Origin: Tannerellaceae bacterium
Lineage (GTDB): Bacteria > Bacteroidota > Bacteroidia > Bacteroidales > Tannerellaceae
Reading direction: 5' to 3'
NCBI GenBank assembly: GCA_021203545.1
Contig: JAJQAZ010000001.1
Span: 1-51,133 of the forward strand
Length of the DNA stretch: 51,133 nucleotides
The position numbers were made by a program, and so were the translations under genes. This document shows, in pieces, positions 9,304 to 19,515 of the stretch. A model generated the notes under the pieces. The model had not been told where the DNA came from, searched no databases, and was given only the letters and a program-made list of their open reading frames with translations. Position 1 is the stretch's first letter. Every line of letters begins with the position of its first letter.

Positions 9304-9740
9304 CAACAGAAAGATTATCTCCTCAAATGATTTCAGACGGAGATGCCGAAAAAGCATCTTACGCTTATCTGATATCAACAGTTATATTAATGGTAGGATT
9401 GCCGTTTCCGCTGTTAAATATGATTGCTACGTTCTTTTTCTATCTGGCTAACCGGAAAAGAAATTACTTTGTACGTTTTCATAGTTTGCAATCGCTTCTC
9501 TCGCAGGTATTGATTGTAGCATTAAACTCTACCTGTATTTTCTGGACTGTTTCTATTTTACTACAGAACATGCAGGTAAGCAATTATTATTTCGGACTTC
9601 TCTTTACCGCGATCTTCTTCAATATAGTGGAGTTTATAGTTTCTTTGTATGCAACGATTCAAACCCGTAAGAAAAAAGATATCCGTTATTTTGTATTTGG
9701 CCCATTAACCGAATTACTCTGTAAACCCGAAGCACAATGA
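9300..9740 (+). CDS. DUF4870/Tic20-like membrane protein
   Basis: A 146-aa protein with hydrophobic segments near residues 24-48, 65-85 and 95-118. It contains the pattern ANRKRNYFVRFHSLQSLLSQ, typical of the DUF4870 group (a charged loop, then a His-x-x-Gln helix). The ATG at 9300 overlaps the DUF2752 stop, and its own stop overlaps the next start at 9737, both as ATGA. Function is unknown; family membership is inferred from the pattern. Confidence 0.72.
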   Translation: MTTERLSPQMISDGDAEKASYAYLISTVILMVGLPFPLLNMIATFFFYLANRKRNYFVRFHSLQSLLSQVLIVALNSTCIFWTVSILLQNMQVSNYYFGLLFTAIFFNIVEFIVSLYATIQTRKKKDIRYFVFGPLTELLCKPEAQ

Positions 9741-10524
9741 CAAAATTTTCTATTCAGTTCAGCCTTCTTATCCTCTCTTTTTTATGTATTTGGTTTTCTT
9801 TTAGCCAGATTAAATGGATGGAAATATTTCATATAAAAGAAAATTCATCGAAACTGGAACGTGAATTAGGCGATTTTTATATGAAGAGCCTCGAACTATA
9901 TGGTAAAGTGATAGAAGAAGGAGATATGTTTGATACACTGGAAGAGATCAAAGAACGGATCTGTTCCGGAAATAACATCAATCCGGAAAAATAAAACTCC
10001 ATATAGTAACAACAAGTGAAGTAAATGCTTTCGCTGCCCCTGACAACAATCTGGTTGTATTCACCGGACTAATAGACTACTGCCAGTCATACGAAGAACT
10101 GGCCGGAGTAATGGCACATGAGATTGCCCATATGGAGAAAAACCATATTATAAAGAAGCTGGGTAAAGAAATTGGCCTCTCTACCTTACTGGCTATTGCC
10201 TCTTCCGGAACAATCAGTATCGAAGCAATACGGCTGCTTACCTCTTCTGCTTATGATAGATCTATGGAAAGGGAGGCAGATTCTTTTGCTGTGGAATATC
10301 TGATGAAGAGCGGTATCAATCCGGCTCCTATGGCAGATATGATGTTTCGCCTTTCGTTAGAGGAAAGTACTCTCGTTAAAAACCTTACACTTATCAGTAC
10401 CCATCCCAATAGCGAAGACAGAGCCGAAAGCATTTTAAAACGGGCGGAAAAAGAGGCAAAGGAATATGAACCTTTATGCCTGGATATAGAATGGAAAGAT
10501 TTTCAGGCAATGGCAAAAGAATAA
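9737..10524 (+). pseudogene. M48 family metalloprotease, frameshifted
   Basis: The first part (9737-9994) encodes an N-terminal hydrophobic anchor and a helical segment ending in NNINPEK-stop. The next frame carries the protease core without a start codon: VNAFAAPDNNLVVFTGLIDY, then the zinc site MAHEIAHMEKNH (HEIAH codons at 10117-10131) and the third ligand region MEREADSFAVEYL. One extra A in the A5 run at 9987-9991 joins the parts into one protein of about 262 aa. M48 enzymes act in membrane or envelope protein quality control. An ATG at 10111 could express a fragment, but it lacks the conserved NAFA strand. Confidence 0.85.
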
Positions 10525-10596
10525 TATAAAGATATAAGAGCTTTTCACTCCCAAAGAAAACCGCAACCTAAAAAACGAAGGATCGCAAAAACATTG

Positions 10597-10604
10597 TATC
10601 TTTG
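10597..10604 (+). promoter_or_regulatory. -7 box for sufS-rnhB
   Basis: TATCTTTG, an exact TAnnTTTG match, lies 30 nt before the sufS ATG. No clear -33 TTTG is seen. Confidence 0.6.
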
Positions 10605-10634
10605 ACGGAGTTATAGAAAATAAAGACTTATAAC

Positions 10635-11852
10635 ATGATAGATATACAATCCATACGAAATGATTTTCCTATTCTGGAGAAAAAAATATATGATAAACCG
10701 TTAATTTATTTCGACAACGCAGCCACTACACAAAAACCACGAAGTGTAGTGGAAAGGATCAAAAACGGTTATTACAACGTGAATGCAAATATTCACCGAG
10801 GGGTACATTTCCTCAGCCAGGCCGCTACGGAAGCACACGAGGAGGCACGAAAAACCGTACAACGGTTTATTAACGCTTCTTCATCAAACGAAATAATCTT
10901 TACAAGAGGTACTACCGAAGCTATTAACCTGATAGCCTCTTCTTTCACTGACGGATTTATGGAAGAGGGTGACGAAGTAATTATTTCGGTCATGGAGCAC
11001 CACTCCAATATTGTTCCCTGGCAGTTACAGGCAGCCCGTAAAGGAATTACGATGAAGGTTGTACCTATGAATGAACGGGGTGAACTTTGTATGGATACCT
11101 ATCGTGAATTGTTTTCTGACCGCACCCGTCTGGTATCACTTACCCATATGTCCAACGTATTGGGTACGGTTAATCCGGTTAAAGAAATTATAGAAGAGGC
11201 ACATAAAAAGAACGTTCCTGTTTTATTGGATGGTGCACAGGCTGTTCCACATATGCAGGTAAATGTTGCAGAATTAGATGTAGACTTTTATGTTTTTTCC
11301 GGCCACAAAATTTACGGTCCTACAGGCATTGGAGTATTGTATGGAAAAGAAGAGTGGCTGGATAAACTCCCTCCTTACCAGGGTGGAGGCGAAATGATAG
11401 CAACAGTATCTTTCGAAAAAACAACTTTCAACGAATTACCGTTCAAATTCGAAGCCGGAACCCCGGATTATATTGGTAGCACTGCACTCGCAGAGGCCTT
11501 AAAATATGTAAATAATATCGGACTGAACCCTATTGCGGCTTATGAACACGAATTACTGAAATACATGACCTCGCAGTTAAAAACATTTGAAGGTATGCGT
11601 ATTTTTGGTGAAGCTGCGGAGAAAGGGGCAGTAGTATCCTTTTTACTCAGGGATATTCATCACTATGATATGGGTATGTTGCTTGACCGTTTAGGAATTG
11701 CTGTACGTACCGGACACCATTGTGCACAACCTTTGATGAAAGTGTTAGGTATTGAAGGTACTGTGCGGGCCTCCCTCTCTTTTTATAATACCAGGGAGGA
11801 AATAGACCGGTTTATTGAAGGTATCGAACGTGTTTCAAAAATGTTTGAATAA
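10635..11852 (+). CDS. sufS: Cysteine desulfurase SufS
   Basis: PLP enzyme that takes sulfur from cysteine as a persulfide for Fe-S cluster assembly. At 405 aa it is a standard group II desulfurase: the PLP lysine lies in FSGHKIYGP (K225) and the catalytic cysteine in RTGHHCAQP (C363), with the short loop typical of SufS. The partner SufE is convergently encoded at 12468 and SufBCD at 23692. rnhB starts 2 nt after the stop. Confidence 0.96.
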   Translation: MIDIQSIRNDFPILEKKIYDKPLIYFDNAATTQKPRSVVERIKNGYYNVNANIHRGVHFLSQAATEAHEEARKTVQRFINASSSNEIIFTRGTTEAINLIASSFTDGFMEEGDEVIISVMEHHSNIVPWQLQAARKGITMKVVPMNERGELCMDTYRELFSDRTRLVSLTHMSNVLGTVNPVKEIIEEAHKKNVPVLLDGAQAVPHMQVNVAELDVDFYVFSGHKIYGPTGIGVLYGKEEWLDKLPPYQGGGEMIATVSFEKTTFNELPFKFEAGTPDYIGSTALAEALKYVNNIGLNPIAAYEHELLKYMTSQLKTFEGMRIFGEAAEKGAVVSFLLRDIHHYDMGMLLDRLGIAVRTGHHCAQPLMKVLGIEGTVRASLSFYNTREEIDRFIEGIERVSKMFE

Positions 11853-11854
11853 AG

Positions 11855-12454
11855 ATGTTACTACCCTTTCTTGAACCTAATCGTATAGAAGCCGGTTGCG
11901 ATGAAGCCGGACGTGGTTGTTTAGCCGGCCCGGTTTTTGCTGCGGCAGTTATATTACCTGACGGCTTTACAAATGATCTGTTGAATGATAGCAAACAACT
12001 AAGCGAAAAGAAACGCTACGAGTTACGTCCGGTTATAGAAAAAGAGGCTGTCGCATGGGCTGTAGGAATTGTAACACCCGAAGAAATCGATAAAATCAAT
12101 ATATTAAACGCCTCCTTTCTAGCTATGCACCGGGCTATTGAACAGCTAAAAGTAAAACCGCAACACTTACTGATCGACGGAAACCGTTTCAATCCTTACC
12201 AGGGAATCCCCCACACCACCGTTATAAAAGGAGATGGAAAGTATCTCAGCATCGCAGCGGCCTCGATCCTTGTCAAAACATACCGTGATGACTACATGGA
12301 CGAACTGTCAGCACTTCACCCGGACTATGGATGGAAACAAAACAAAGGATATCCAACCAAAGCCCACCGCGAAGCAATCCGACGCATAGGAATAACTCCC
12401 TATCATCGCAAAACCTTCACACTACTTCCGGAACAAATGACTTTGGGATTTTAA
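11855..12454 (+). CDS. rnhB: Ribonuclease HII
   Basis: Cleaves the RNA strand of RNA-DNA hybrids and removes misincorporated ribonucleotides. The 199-aa protein has the type II signature [13 protein letters not shown] (catalytic D16 and E17), LLIDGN further on, and [21 protein letters not shown]. It is tightly linked behind sufS and converges on sufE with a gap of only 13 nt. Confidence 0.96.
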   Translation: MLLPFLEPNRIEAGCDEAGRGCLAGPVFAAAVILPDGFTNDLLNDSKQLSEKKRYELRPVIEKEAVAWAVGIVTPEEIDKINILNASFLAMHRAIEQLKVKPQHLLIDGNRFNPYQGIPHTTVIKGDGKYLSIAAASILVKTYRDDYMDELSALHPDYGWKQNKGYPTKAHREAIRRIGITPYHRKTFTLLPEQMTLGF

Positions 12455-12467
12455 AAATCGCTTTGTT

Positions 12468-12887
12468 TTACTCTTTTGTTTTAAAAGCCAGTGCATACAT
12501 ACGCATCTGTTTTACCATGGCCACCAAACCGTTGGAACGGGTGGGTGAAAGATGTTCTTTTAATCCGATCTGGTCTATAAAGTAAAGATCGGCATCCAGA
12601 ATTTCCTGCGGAGTATGATTGGAAAGTATCTGAATCAGGAGTGATACGATACCTTTTACTATGATGGCATCGCTCTCGCCCTGAAACAGTATTTTACCGT
12701 CTTTATATTCGGCATGTAACCATACACGGCTCTGGCATCCTTCAATCAGGTTGCTTTCTTTTTTATACTGTTCATCCAAAGGAGCGAGTGAGTTACCCAA
12801 ATCAATCAAAAGAGCATATTTATCCATCCAGTCATCAAAGACCGAAAATTCTTCTATAATATTGTCTTGTAATTCGTTAATTGTCAT
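12468..12887 (-). CDS. sufE: SufE sulfur acceptor for SufS
   Basis: Accepts persulfide sulfur from SufS and passes it to SufBCD. The 139-aa protein has the SufE fold sequence with the acceptor cysteine in IEGCQSRVW (C51) and the segment LSPTRSNGLVAMV near the C-terminus. It is the last gene of the minus-strand run from gyrB, not next to its partners on the same strand, though sufS sits just across the convergent junction. Confidence 0.95.
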   Translation of the reverse strand: MTINELQDNIIEEFSVFDDWMDKYALLIDLGNSLAPLDEQYKKESNLIEGCQSRVWLHAEYKDGKILFQGESDAIIVKGIVSLLIQILSNHTPQEILDADLYFIDQIGLKEHLSPTRSNGLVAMVKQMRMYALAFKTKE

Positions 12888-12910
12888 AATCTTTAATTCT
12901 ACTTTAAGTT

Positions 12911-13906
12911 TTATGGATTATAAATTACTTCCAATAAGGTATGTCCTACCGCATGCAACGTTTCCCGGTCAATAATATCCATATTATCTTTATGGGTATG
13001 CCAGTAATGAGCAAAACCGGTAGAAGAATTGGGATCATAATTGATAATATCAATGCAGGGTATCCCTCTTCCACTAATTACATACTGGTGATCATCCGTA
13101 ATACCTCCCCCTGAAGCATTAATAAAATATTTACCATACCCAAGATCACGGGCAGTAGTCCATACTTTTTCCACAACCGGCGCAGCATACCGTACAGAGG
13201 TTTGCTCTTTATAAAATGTGGCATTTTTACTTCCCACCATGTCTAAAAGTATTCCATATTCTGCTTTATAATTCGGAACATGGGGTTTCTTTGCCCAGAA
13301 TTGAGAACCCAGACACCAGGGATCCTGTACATATTTCCGGTTAAAAGAGGGAGGCCCATAATCTTCCGCATCGAAGAATATGATATCAATCCCAATAGAA
13401 GGAGAGTTTTGTTGTAACTGGCGGGCAATTTCCAGTAATACCCCTACTCCACTGGCTCCATCGTCAGCGCCGTCAATGGGTTTCAGATGATTTTCCCTGA
13501 TATCTTCATCCGCATACGGACGACTATCCCAATGGGCAAAAAGAAGGACCCGCTTCGAGTTCTCCGGATTATAGGAACCTATAATATTCTTTGCTTCCAG
13601 GCGGGTATTATCATAGGCAGTAAGATTCATCTCCTGAACAAATGTTTTTGCTCCAAACCGTTTCAATTCATTTTCCAGGTATTTGGCACACGCTTTGTGC
13701 GCTTCGCTATTCGGCACACGCGGGCCGAAATTCACCTGATTGGCAACGAATTGATAGGCACTATCCGCATCAAAACCGGTTGTGGTAACGGCAGGTGCAG
13801 TTTTAAATTCGGGATTCCCGGAATGAGAATCCGTATTTTTTTGTCCACAGGAAACCAATGAACACATAATAGCCAAAATCAGTAATTTATACATTTTCAA
13901 ATTCAT
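12911..13906 (-). CDS. Glutaminyl-peptide cyclotransferase-like M28 family lipoprotein
   Basis: A 331-aa protein with a lipoprotein signal ending LVSC (C20), so probably anchored in the envelope. The M28 zinc-peptidase fold is visible as FAHWDSRPYAD, DGADDGASGVG, FFDAEDYG and HYWHTHKDNMD. The overall pattern (NFGPRVPNSEAH, WDSRP, DPWCLGSQFWA) matches the bacterial glutaminyl cyclases of Bacteroidales, which convert N-terminal glutamine to pyroglutamate on exported proteins whose signal peptidase cleavage leaves Gln first. A second ATG four codons in is also possible. Aminopeptidase activity is the alternative. Confidence 0.85.
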   Translation of the reverse strand: MNLKMYKLLILAIMCSLVSCGQKNTDSHSGNPEFKTAPAVTTTGFDADSAYQFVANQVNFGPRVPNSEAHKACAKYLENELKRFGAKTFVQEMNLTAYDNTRLEAKNIIGSYNPENSKRVLLFAHWDSRPYADEDIRENHLKPIDGADDGASGVGVLLEIARQLQQNSPSIGIDIIFFDAEDYGPPSFNRKYVQDPWCLGSQFWAKKPHVPNYKAEYGILLDMVGSKNATFYKEQTSVRYAAPVVEKVWTTARDLGYGKYFINASGGGITDDHQYVISGRGIPCIDIINYDPNSSTGFAHYWHTHKDNMDIIDRETLHAVGHTLLEVIYNP

Positions 13907-13910
13907 TGTG

Positions 13911-15689
13911 TTAACTCAAATTATTGGGAAAAGCCTGTACAATATCCATAACACGCAACAGGTTTCCACCCCATATTTTCCGGATATCTTCTTCAGTATA
14001 TCCTTCTTCTATCAGTCTCATGGTTATATTAATCAATTCCGCGGAGTTACGGCAACCGATCAGTTCACCGTCCCCATCAAAATCGGAACCAACACCCACA
14101 TGGTCTATTCCAACCAGATTCACCACGTGATTTATATGACGAATCGCATCACTTAACGACGCTTCCTCACCTTTCCTGTTGATAAAATATTGATAAAGGC
14201 ATATCTGTATTACTCCCCCGGCAGCAGCCAGAGCTTTGATCTGTTCGTCTGTCAGATTACGGGGATGATCACACAGCGCACAGCACGATGAATGAGAGGC
14301 TATCACCGGTACTTTACTTTCCTTCAAAACATCATAAAAGGTACTTTCCGCAGCATGCGAAATATCAACCATGATACCCAACCGGTTCATTTCTTTCACA
14401 ACATCTTTACCAAAAGCACTCAATCCATTCCATTCCGGATTTCCTTTGGCTGAATCACATATATCATTACTCCCATTATGGCAGAGCGTAATATAGGTAA
14501 CTCCCATTTTTTTAAACAGAGATAAATTGTGAATATCTTTTCCTACAGCATACCCGTTCTCAATTCCCAGAAAAACTGCTTTTTTATTTTCTGATTTGAG
14601 CCGGATTAAATCCTTAGTATTACAGGCAATCCCCATACGCTCCCTGTTTAATCCGGCCTGTTCCTTTACCTGTGACAAGATAGAGATAGCATCTTCTTTG
14701 GATTTCTCCAAAGACACCTCATCTCTTTCTCCCTGTGGAAGATAAGCAACCATAAAAGCCGCATCTATTTTACCCTCTTCCATCAAAGGAAGATTTACTT
14801 TGCTATTCTCTTTCAAACCCAGATTATAAGGGCTTTTAAAGACAGTAGGAGTATCTGTATGAGAATCAACTGTTAATATAGTAGTATGTATCTCTTTGGC
14901 TTTCCGGTATATCTTTGCCTCTTTGATATGGTATCTGAATAATTTCAGCATCTCTTCATTCCCATTAGCTGCCATGGCTTCAGGATGCCACTGAACACTA
15001 AAGATATATCTTTCCGGATGTTCCATTGCTTCGTTGATACTATCCGGCGAAACTGCTGTTTCTATGAATTCCGGAGCAATTGTCCGGACCGCCTGATGAT
15101 GAAAAGAATTTACCTGCAAAGAGGTTTCTCCATCGAATATAGCAAATAATTTACTATCCGGAGCTGTAATCTGAACCGTATGGGATGCATATTCCCGGGC
15201 CATCGACTGGCTATGCTTCAGCAATTTACTATCATTTTGTGAATAAATATCCTGATAGATTGTTCCTCCCAAAGCAATATTCAATAACTGATGTCCTCTA
15301 CAAATACCAAAAACAGGAATTTGCCGGTTTAAAGCCAACCGGAGAAGTAGAAAATCATATGCATCACGGTAGGGGTCCACATCCTGTAGTTGCGGGACAG
15401 GTTCTTCTCCGACAAACAGGGGATTTAAATCACCCCCTCCTGTCATAATCAAACCATCCAGTGTTTCCACAATCTGCGCTAAAGCCGGAACATCCGTAAT
15501 AACCGGGATTAGTATCGGCGCACCACCCGCTAAGGTTACAGATTGAACATAGGTTTCGGCTATACAGGAAAGTCCGTCTTTCCTGTTCGAAGAGATTCCA
15601 ATTCTGGGCGGATTATTATCACTCCGTGAAGGAAGATAACCGTCAGCCTCCCGGAATAATTCTTCAGCGTTGGGAAAACGGACTTTCAT
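13911..15689 (-). CDS. Fusion of a class I glutamine amidotransferase-like hydrolase (C26) and a membrane dipeptidase (M19)
   Basis: A 592-aa, two-domain protein. Residues about 25-255 are a gamma-glutamyl-GABA hydrolase/PuuD-like C26 domain with nucleophile C130 (FGICRGHQ) and the His-Glu pair in QWHPEA (H235, E237). Residues about 265-590 are an M19 renal-dipeptidase domain starting TVDSHTDTP (H276-x-D278), with HNGSNDICD, MVDISHAAESTF, ASHSSC and GVGSDFDGDG following. No signal peptide is seen. Together the halves could cut gamma-glutamyl amides and then dipeptides, for example from glutathione-like or peptidoglycan fragments; that pathway is inference. It sits 16 nt after gyrB and 4 nt before the cyclase gene. 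Confidence 0.88.
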   Translation of the reverse strand: MKVRFPNAEELFREADGYLPSRSDNNPPRIGISSNRKDGLSCIAETYVQSVTLAGGAPILIPVITDVPALAQIVETLDGLIMTGGGDLNPLFVGEEPVPQLQDVDPYRDAYDFLLLRLALNRQIPVFGICRGHQLLNIALGGTIYQDIYSQNDSKLLKHSQSMAREYASHTVQITAPDSKLFAIFDGETSLQVNSFHHQAVRTIAPEFIETAVSPDSINEAMEHPERYIFSVQWHPEAMAANGNEEMLKLFRYHIKEAKIYRKAKEIHTTILTVDSHTDTPTVFKSPYNLGLKENSKVNLPLMEEGKIDAAFMVAYLPQGERDEVSLEKSKEDAISILSQVKEQAGLNRERMGIACNTKDLIRLKSENKKAVFLGIENGYAVGKDIHNLSLFKKMGVTYITLCHNGSNDICDSAKGNPEWNGLSAFGKDVVKEMNRLGIMVDISHAAESTFYDVLKESKVPVIASHSSCCALCDHPRNLTDEQIKALAAAGGVIQICLYQYFINRKGEEASLSDAIRHINHVVNLVGIDHVGVGSDFDGDGELIGCRNSAELINITMRLIEEGYTEEDIRKIWGGNLLRVMDIVQAFPNNLS

Positions 15690-15705
15690 AGTATGAAGTA
15701 TTTAC

Positions 15706-17766
<2,061 letters not shown>

Positions 17767-17836
17767 CTATTAAAGAGAGAGATTTTAAGGTGTTTTTAAC
17801 AAACTCTGCAGTGTTGATATTGCTTTATTTTCCCCC

Positions 17837-18179
17837 TCTGGAGAGCTACTCTGTACACACATCTTTTTCAGCCCATAGACCTATTCTATCTTAGGCAACG
17901 CCGCAGAGCTGTTAAATTCTGTGCTTCTAAGTCCTGCAAGGACGGTATATCCCAGCCCAGTACGAAGTGCTGGGTTAGTGATTCCCCTTCCACTCATAAG
18001 TCCTGAAGGGACGGCATAATTAATGTTCAACCTAATATGTCACTATTTTTATTCTGTCGTGCCTACAGCACTAAAATTCTTTTTCTATCCATCAACCCAG
18101 CACTTCGTACTGGGCTGGGATATACCGTCCTTGCAGGACTTCATACAAATCATACAGGAGAATTTAACAGCCCTGTGGC
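17837..18179. repeat. Repeat-rich spacer with a 48-bp perfect inverted repeat
   Basis: The 680-nt gap between gyrB and the tRNA terminator has no convincing gene. It holds a perfect 48-bp inverted repeat (17929-17976 and 18094-18141) and outer arms of 21 bp with two mismatches (17900-17920 and 18159-18179). A further unit related to the arms is at 17998-18020 (AAGTCCTG, GGGACGG). The segment 17837-17906 also resembles 43730-43795. The arms have smaller hairpins inside (CCCAGCACTTCGTACTGGG type). This looks like a composite REP- or MITE-like element; no transposase is nearby. Confidence 0.8.
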
Positions 18180-18342
18180 AACTCCGGGGTTCGGGTGATA
18201 AAGAAAATAGTTCGCTCCAGAGGAGCAGCATAGTATAAAAAGAACCAGAGGCAATCTTATTATTTTAGCTTATACCTCACTATGCCGGGCTACCGGTTCC
18301 GAAGTACAAATGGGATTCTACGACATAGGACGCCGGAAGAAA

Positions 18343-18374
18343 TAAAAAAAGAGGTATCCGGATAGATACCTCTT
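18343..18374 (-). terminator. Intrinsic terminator after the tRNA-Glu/rpsT unit
   Basis: On the minus strand AAGAGGTATC and GATACCTCTT form a perfect 10-bp stem with a 6-nt loop, followed by a T run. It ends the transcription unit 10 nt after the second tRNA-Glu. Confidence 0.92.
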
Positions 18375-18383
18375 GATAATTTG

Positions 18384-18455
18384 TAGCCCATAGGGGAATC
18401 GAACCCCTCTTTCAAGAATGAAAATCTTGCGTCCTAACCGATAGACGAATGGGCC
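18384..18455 (-). tRNA. tRNA-Glu (TTC), promoter-distal copy
   Basis: A 72-nt cloverleaf without encoded CCA. Acceptor arms are GGCCCAT and ATGGGCT with discriminator A; the anticodon loop TTTTCAT between CAAGA and TCTTG gives TTC; the T arm is GAGGGGTTCGATTCCCCT. It is identical to the copy at 18820-18891 and lies downstream of rpsT. Confidence 0.96.
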
Positions 18456-18464
18456 CTTTCAGGC

Positions 18465-18492
18465 AAAAAAACCGGGCTTGACAGTCCGGCTT
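18465..18492 (-). terminator. Terminator-like hairpin between rpsT and the distal tRNA-Glu
   Basis: Minus-strand AAGCCGG and CCGGTTT form a 7-bp stem (one G-U) with a 10-nt loop and continue into T residues. It would end part of the rpsT transcripts before the distal tRNA, or act as a processing signal. Confidence 0.55.
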
Positions 18493-18523
18493 ACACTATA
18501 AAATAGTAGTTTACCTTTGTTTC

Positions 18524-18778
18524 TTAAGCAAGACGATTCACATGCTTAGCCAGTTTCGATTTCAGGTTACCGGCTTTGTTTTTGTGAATAATGTTTTTCT
18601 TTGCCAATTTGTCCAACATAGAACAAACAGAAGGATACAGAGCCTGAGCTTCTGCTTTATCCTGAGTAGCACGCAATTTACGAACTGCATTTCTTGCAGT
18701 TTTTGCATAATATCTATTGTGCAAACGTTTTGCGTTAGCTTGTCTGATTCTTTTCAGAGATGATTGATGATTTGCCAT
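18524..18778 (-). CDS. rpsT: 30S ribosomal protein S20
   Basis: Binds 16S rRNA in the small subunit. The 84-aa, strongly basic protein starts [21 protein letters not shown], the standard S20 opening, and ends [12 protein letters not shown]. It is embedded between two identical tRNA-Glu genes on the same strand and almost certainly transcribed with them from the promoter at 18948-18978. Confidence 0.97.
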   Translation of the reverse strand: MANHQSSLKRIRQANAKRLHNRYYAKTARNAVRKLRATQDKAEAQALYPSVCSMLDKLAKKNIIHKNKAGNLKSKLAKHVNRLA

Positions 18779-18819
18779 TTGTTAGCTATCCTCTTTTTTT
18801 ATTTTAATTATTTTATTTG

Positions 18820-18891
18820 TAGCCCATAGGGGAATCGAACCCCTCTTTCAAGAATGAAAATCTTGCGTCCTAACCGATAGACGAATGGGCC
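18820..18891 (-). tRNA. tRNA-Glu (TTC), promoter-proximal copy
   Basis: Identical over its 72 nt to the copy at 18384-18455: anticodon TTC and no encoded CCA. It is the first gene of the tRNA-rpsT-tRNA unit, 56 nt downstream of the -7 box. Confidence 0.96.
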
Positions 18892-18947
18892 AGCATGTCA
18901 AAGTCTTAACTTTTAGCAAATTGGAAATGATTTCCTAAATGCGAGTG

Positions 18948-18978
18948 CAAAGATAGATGTTCTCTTTAAATTGCCAAA
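18948..18978 (-). promoter_or_regulatory. Full Bacteroidota promoter for tRNA-Glu/rpsT/tRNA-Glu
   Basis: On the minus strand TTTG (18978-18975), a 19-nt spacer, then TATCTTTG (18955-18948). Both boxes match the consensus exactly with the expected spacing. Confidence 0.9.
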
Positions 18979-19020
18979 AGATTTTAATGGAAAAATTAAA
19001 ACTTTTTCAGGTTTTAACTT

Positions 19021-19413
19021 CTATTTAGAACCAATATCTTCCAGATGTATCTCCAAGGCCTTAACAGATATATTTATTTCCCAGACACATACACCCAACG
19101 AAGCAGCCAGTAAAATCAATGCGATCCCAAATATCCAGGCCGCGGGTATTTGCCAGGATACATAAACAAAAAACATGGCTATCACACAGAAAAATAAACT
19201 CAGAATGCCCAATATCTGCATAGCCCGTATCAGATAAAGTCTTTGTTTAAGATTTGCGATTTGTTTCAGGTTATTCGGATCAGGATCTTTTTTATGATTT
19301 TCTTTCAATGCACGAACTACTCCGGCATAGGATATAAACCGGTTGGTATAGGCCAGCAATATCAACGATATAGCTGAGAAAAGTAATGATGGGGTTGCTA
19401 AATCAAGTATCAT
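19021..19413 (-). CDS. DUF2721 family membrane protein
   Basis: A 130-aa protein with three hydrophobic segments (near residues 8-22, 66-88 and 90-112) and the family opening TPSLLFSAISLILLAYTNRF. A charged cytoplasmic stretch separates the first two segments (KENHKKDPDPNNLKQIANLKQR). Function of the family is unknown. It is transcribed divergently from recO. Confidence 0.82.
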   Translation of the reverse strand: MILDLATPSLLFSAISLILLAYTNRFISYAGVVRALKENHKKDPDPNNLKQIANLKQRLYLIRAMQILGILSLFFCVIAMFFVYVSWQIPAAWIFGIALILLAASLGVCVWEINISVKALEIHLEDIGSK

Positions 19414-19460
19414 TTTCTTATGAATTTATAAGAGATAAAAATAACAAAAAAAACAGAGTA

Positions 19461-19468
19461 CAAAGTTA
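19461..19468 (-). promoter_or_regulatory. -7 box for the DUF2721 gene
   Basis: Minus-strand TAACTTTG matches TAnnTTTG, 47 nt before the start codon. It lies back to back with the recO -7 box, and no -33 is evident. Confidence 0.45.
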
Positions 19469-19482
19469 CAGAGGATATTTTG

Positions 19483-19490
19483 TATATTTG
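19483..19490 (+). promoter_or_regulatory. -7 box for recO
   Basis: TATATTTG is an exact TAnnTTTG match, 25 nt before the chosen recO ATG at 19516. It supports that start over the in-frame ATG at 19480, which would lie upstream of the transcript. Confidence 0.55.
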
Positions 19491-19515
19491 TATAACGAGA
19501 GGAGATGATGACAAT

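Noticed and set aside
8801-9994. Programmed -1 frameshifting to explain the TM2 and M48 breaks
   Set aside because: Neither site has a good slippery heptamer in frame (GGTTTTGGATC; CCG GAA AAA TAA), and I see no convincing stem-loop just downstream. A mutation or sequence error is simpler.
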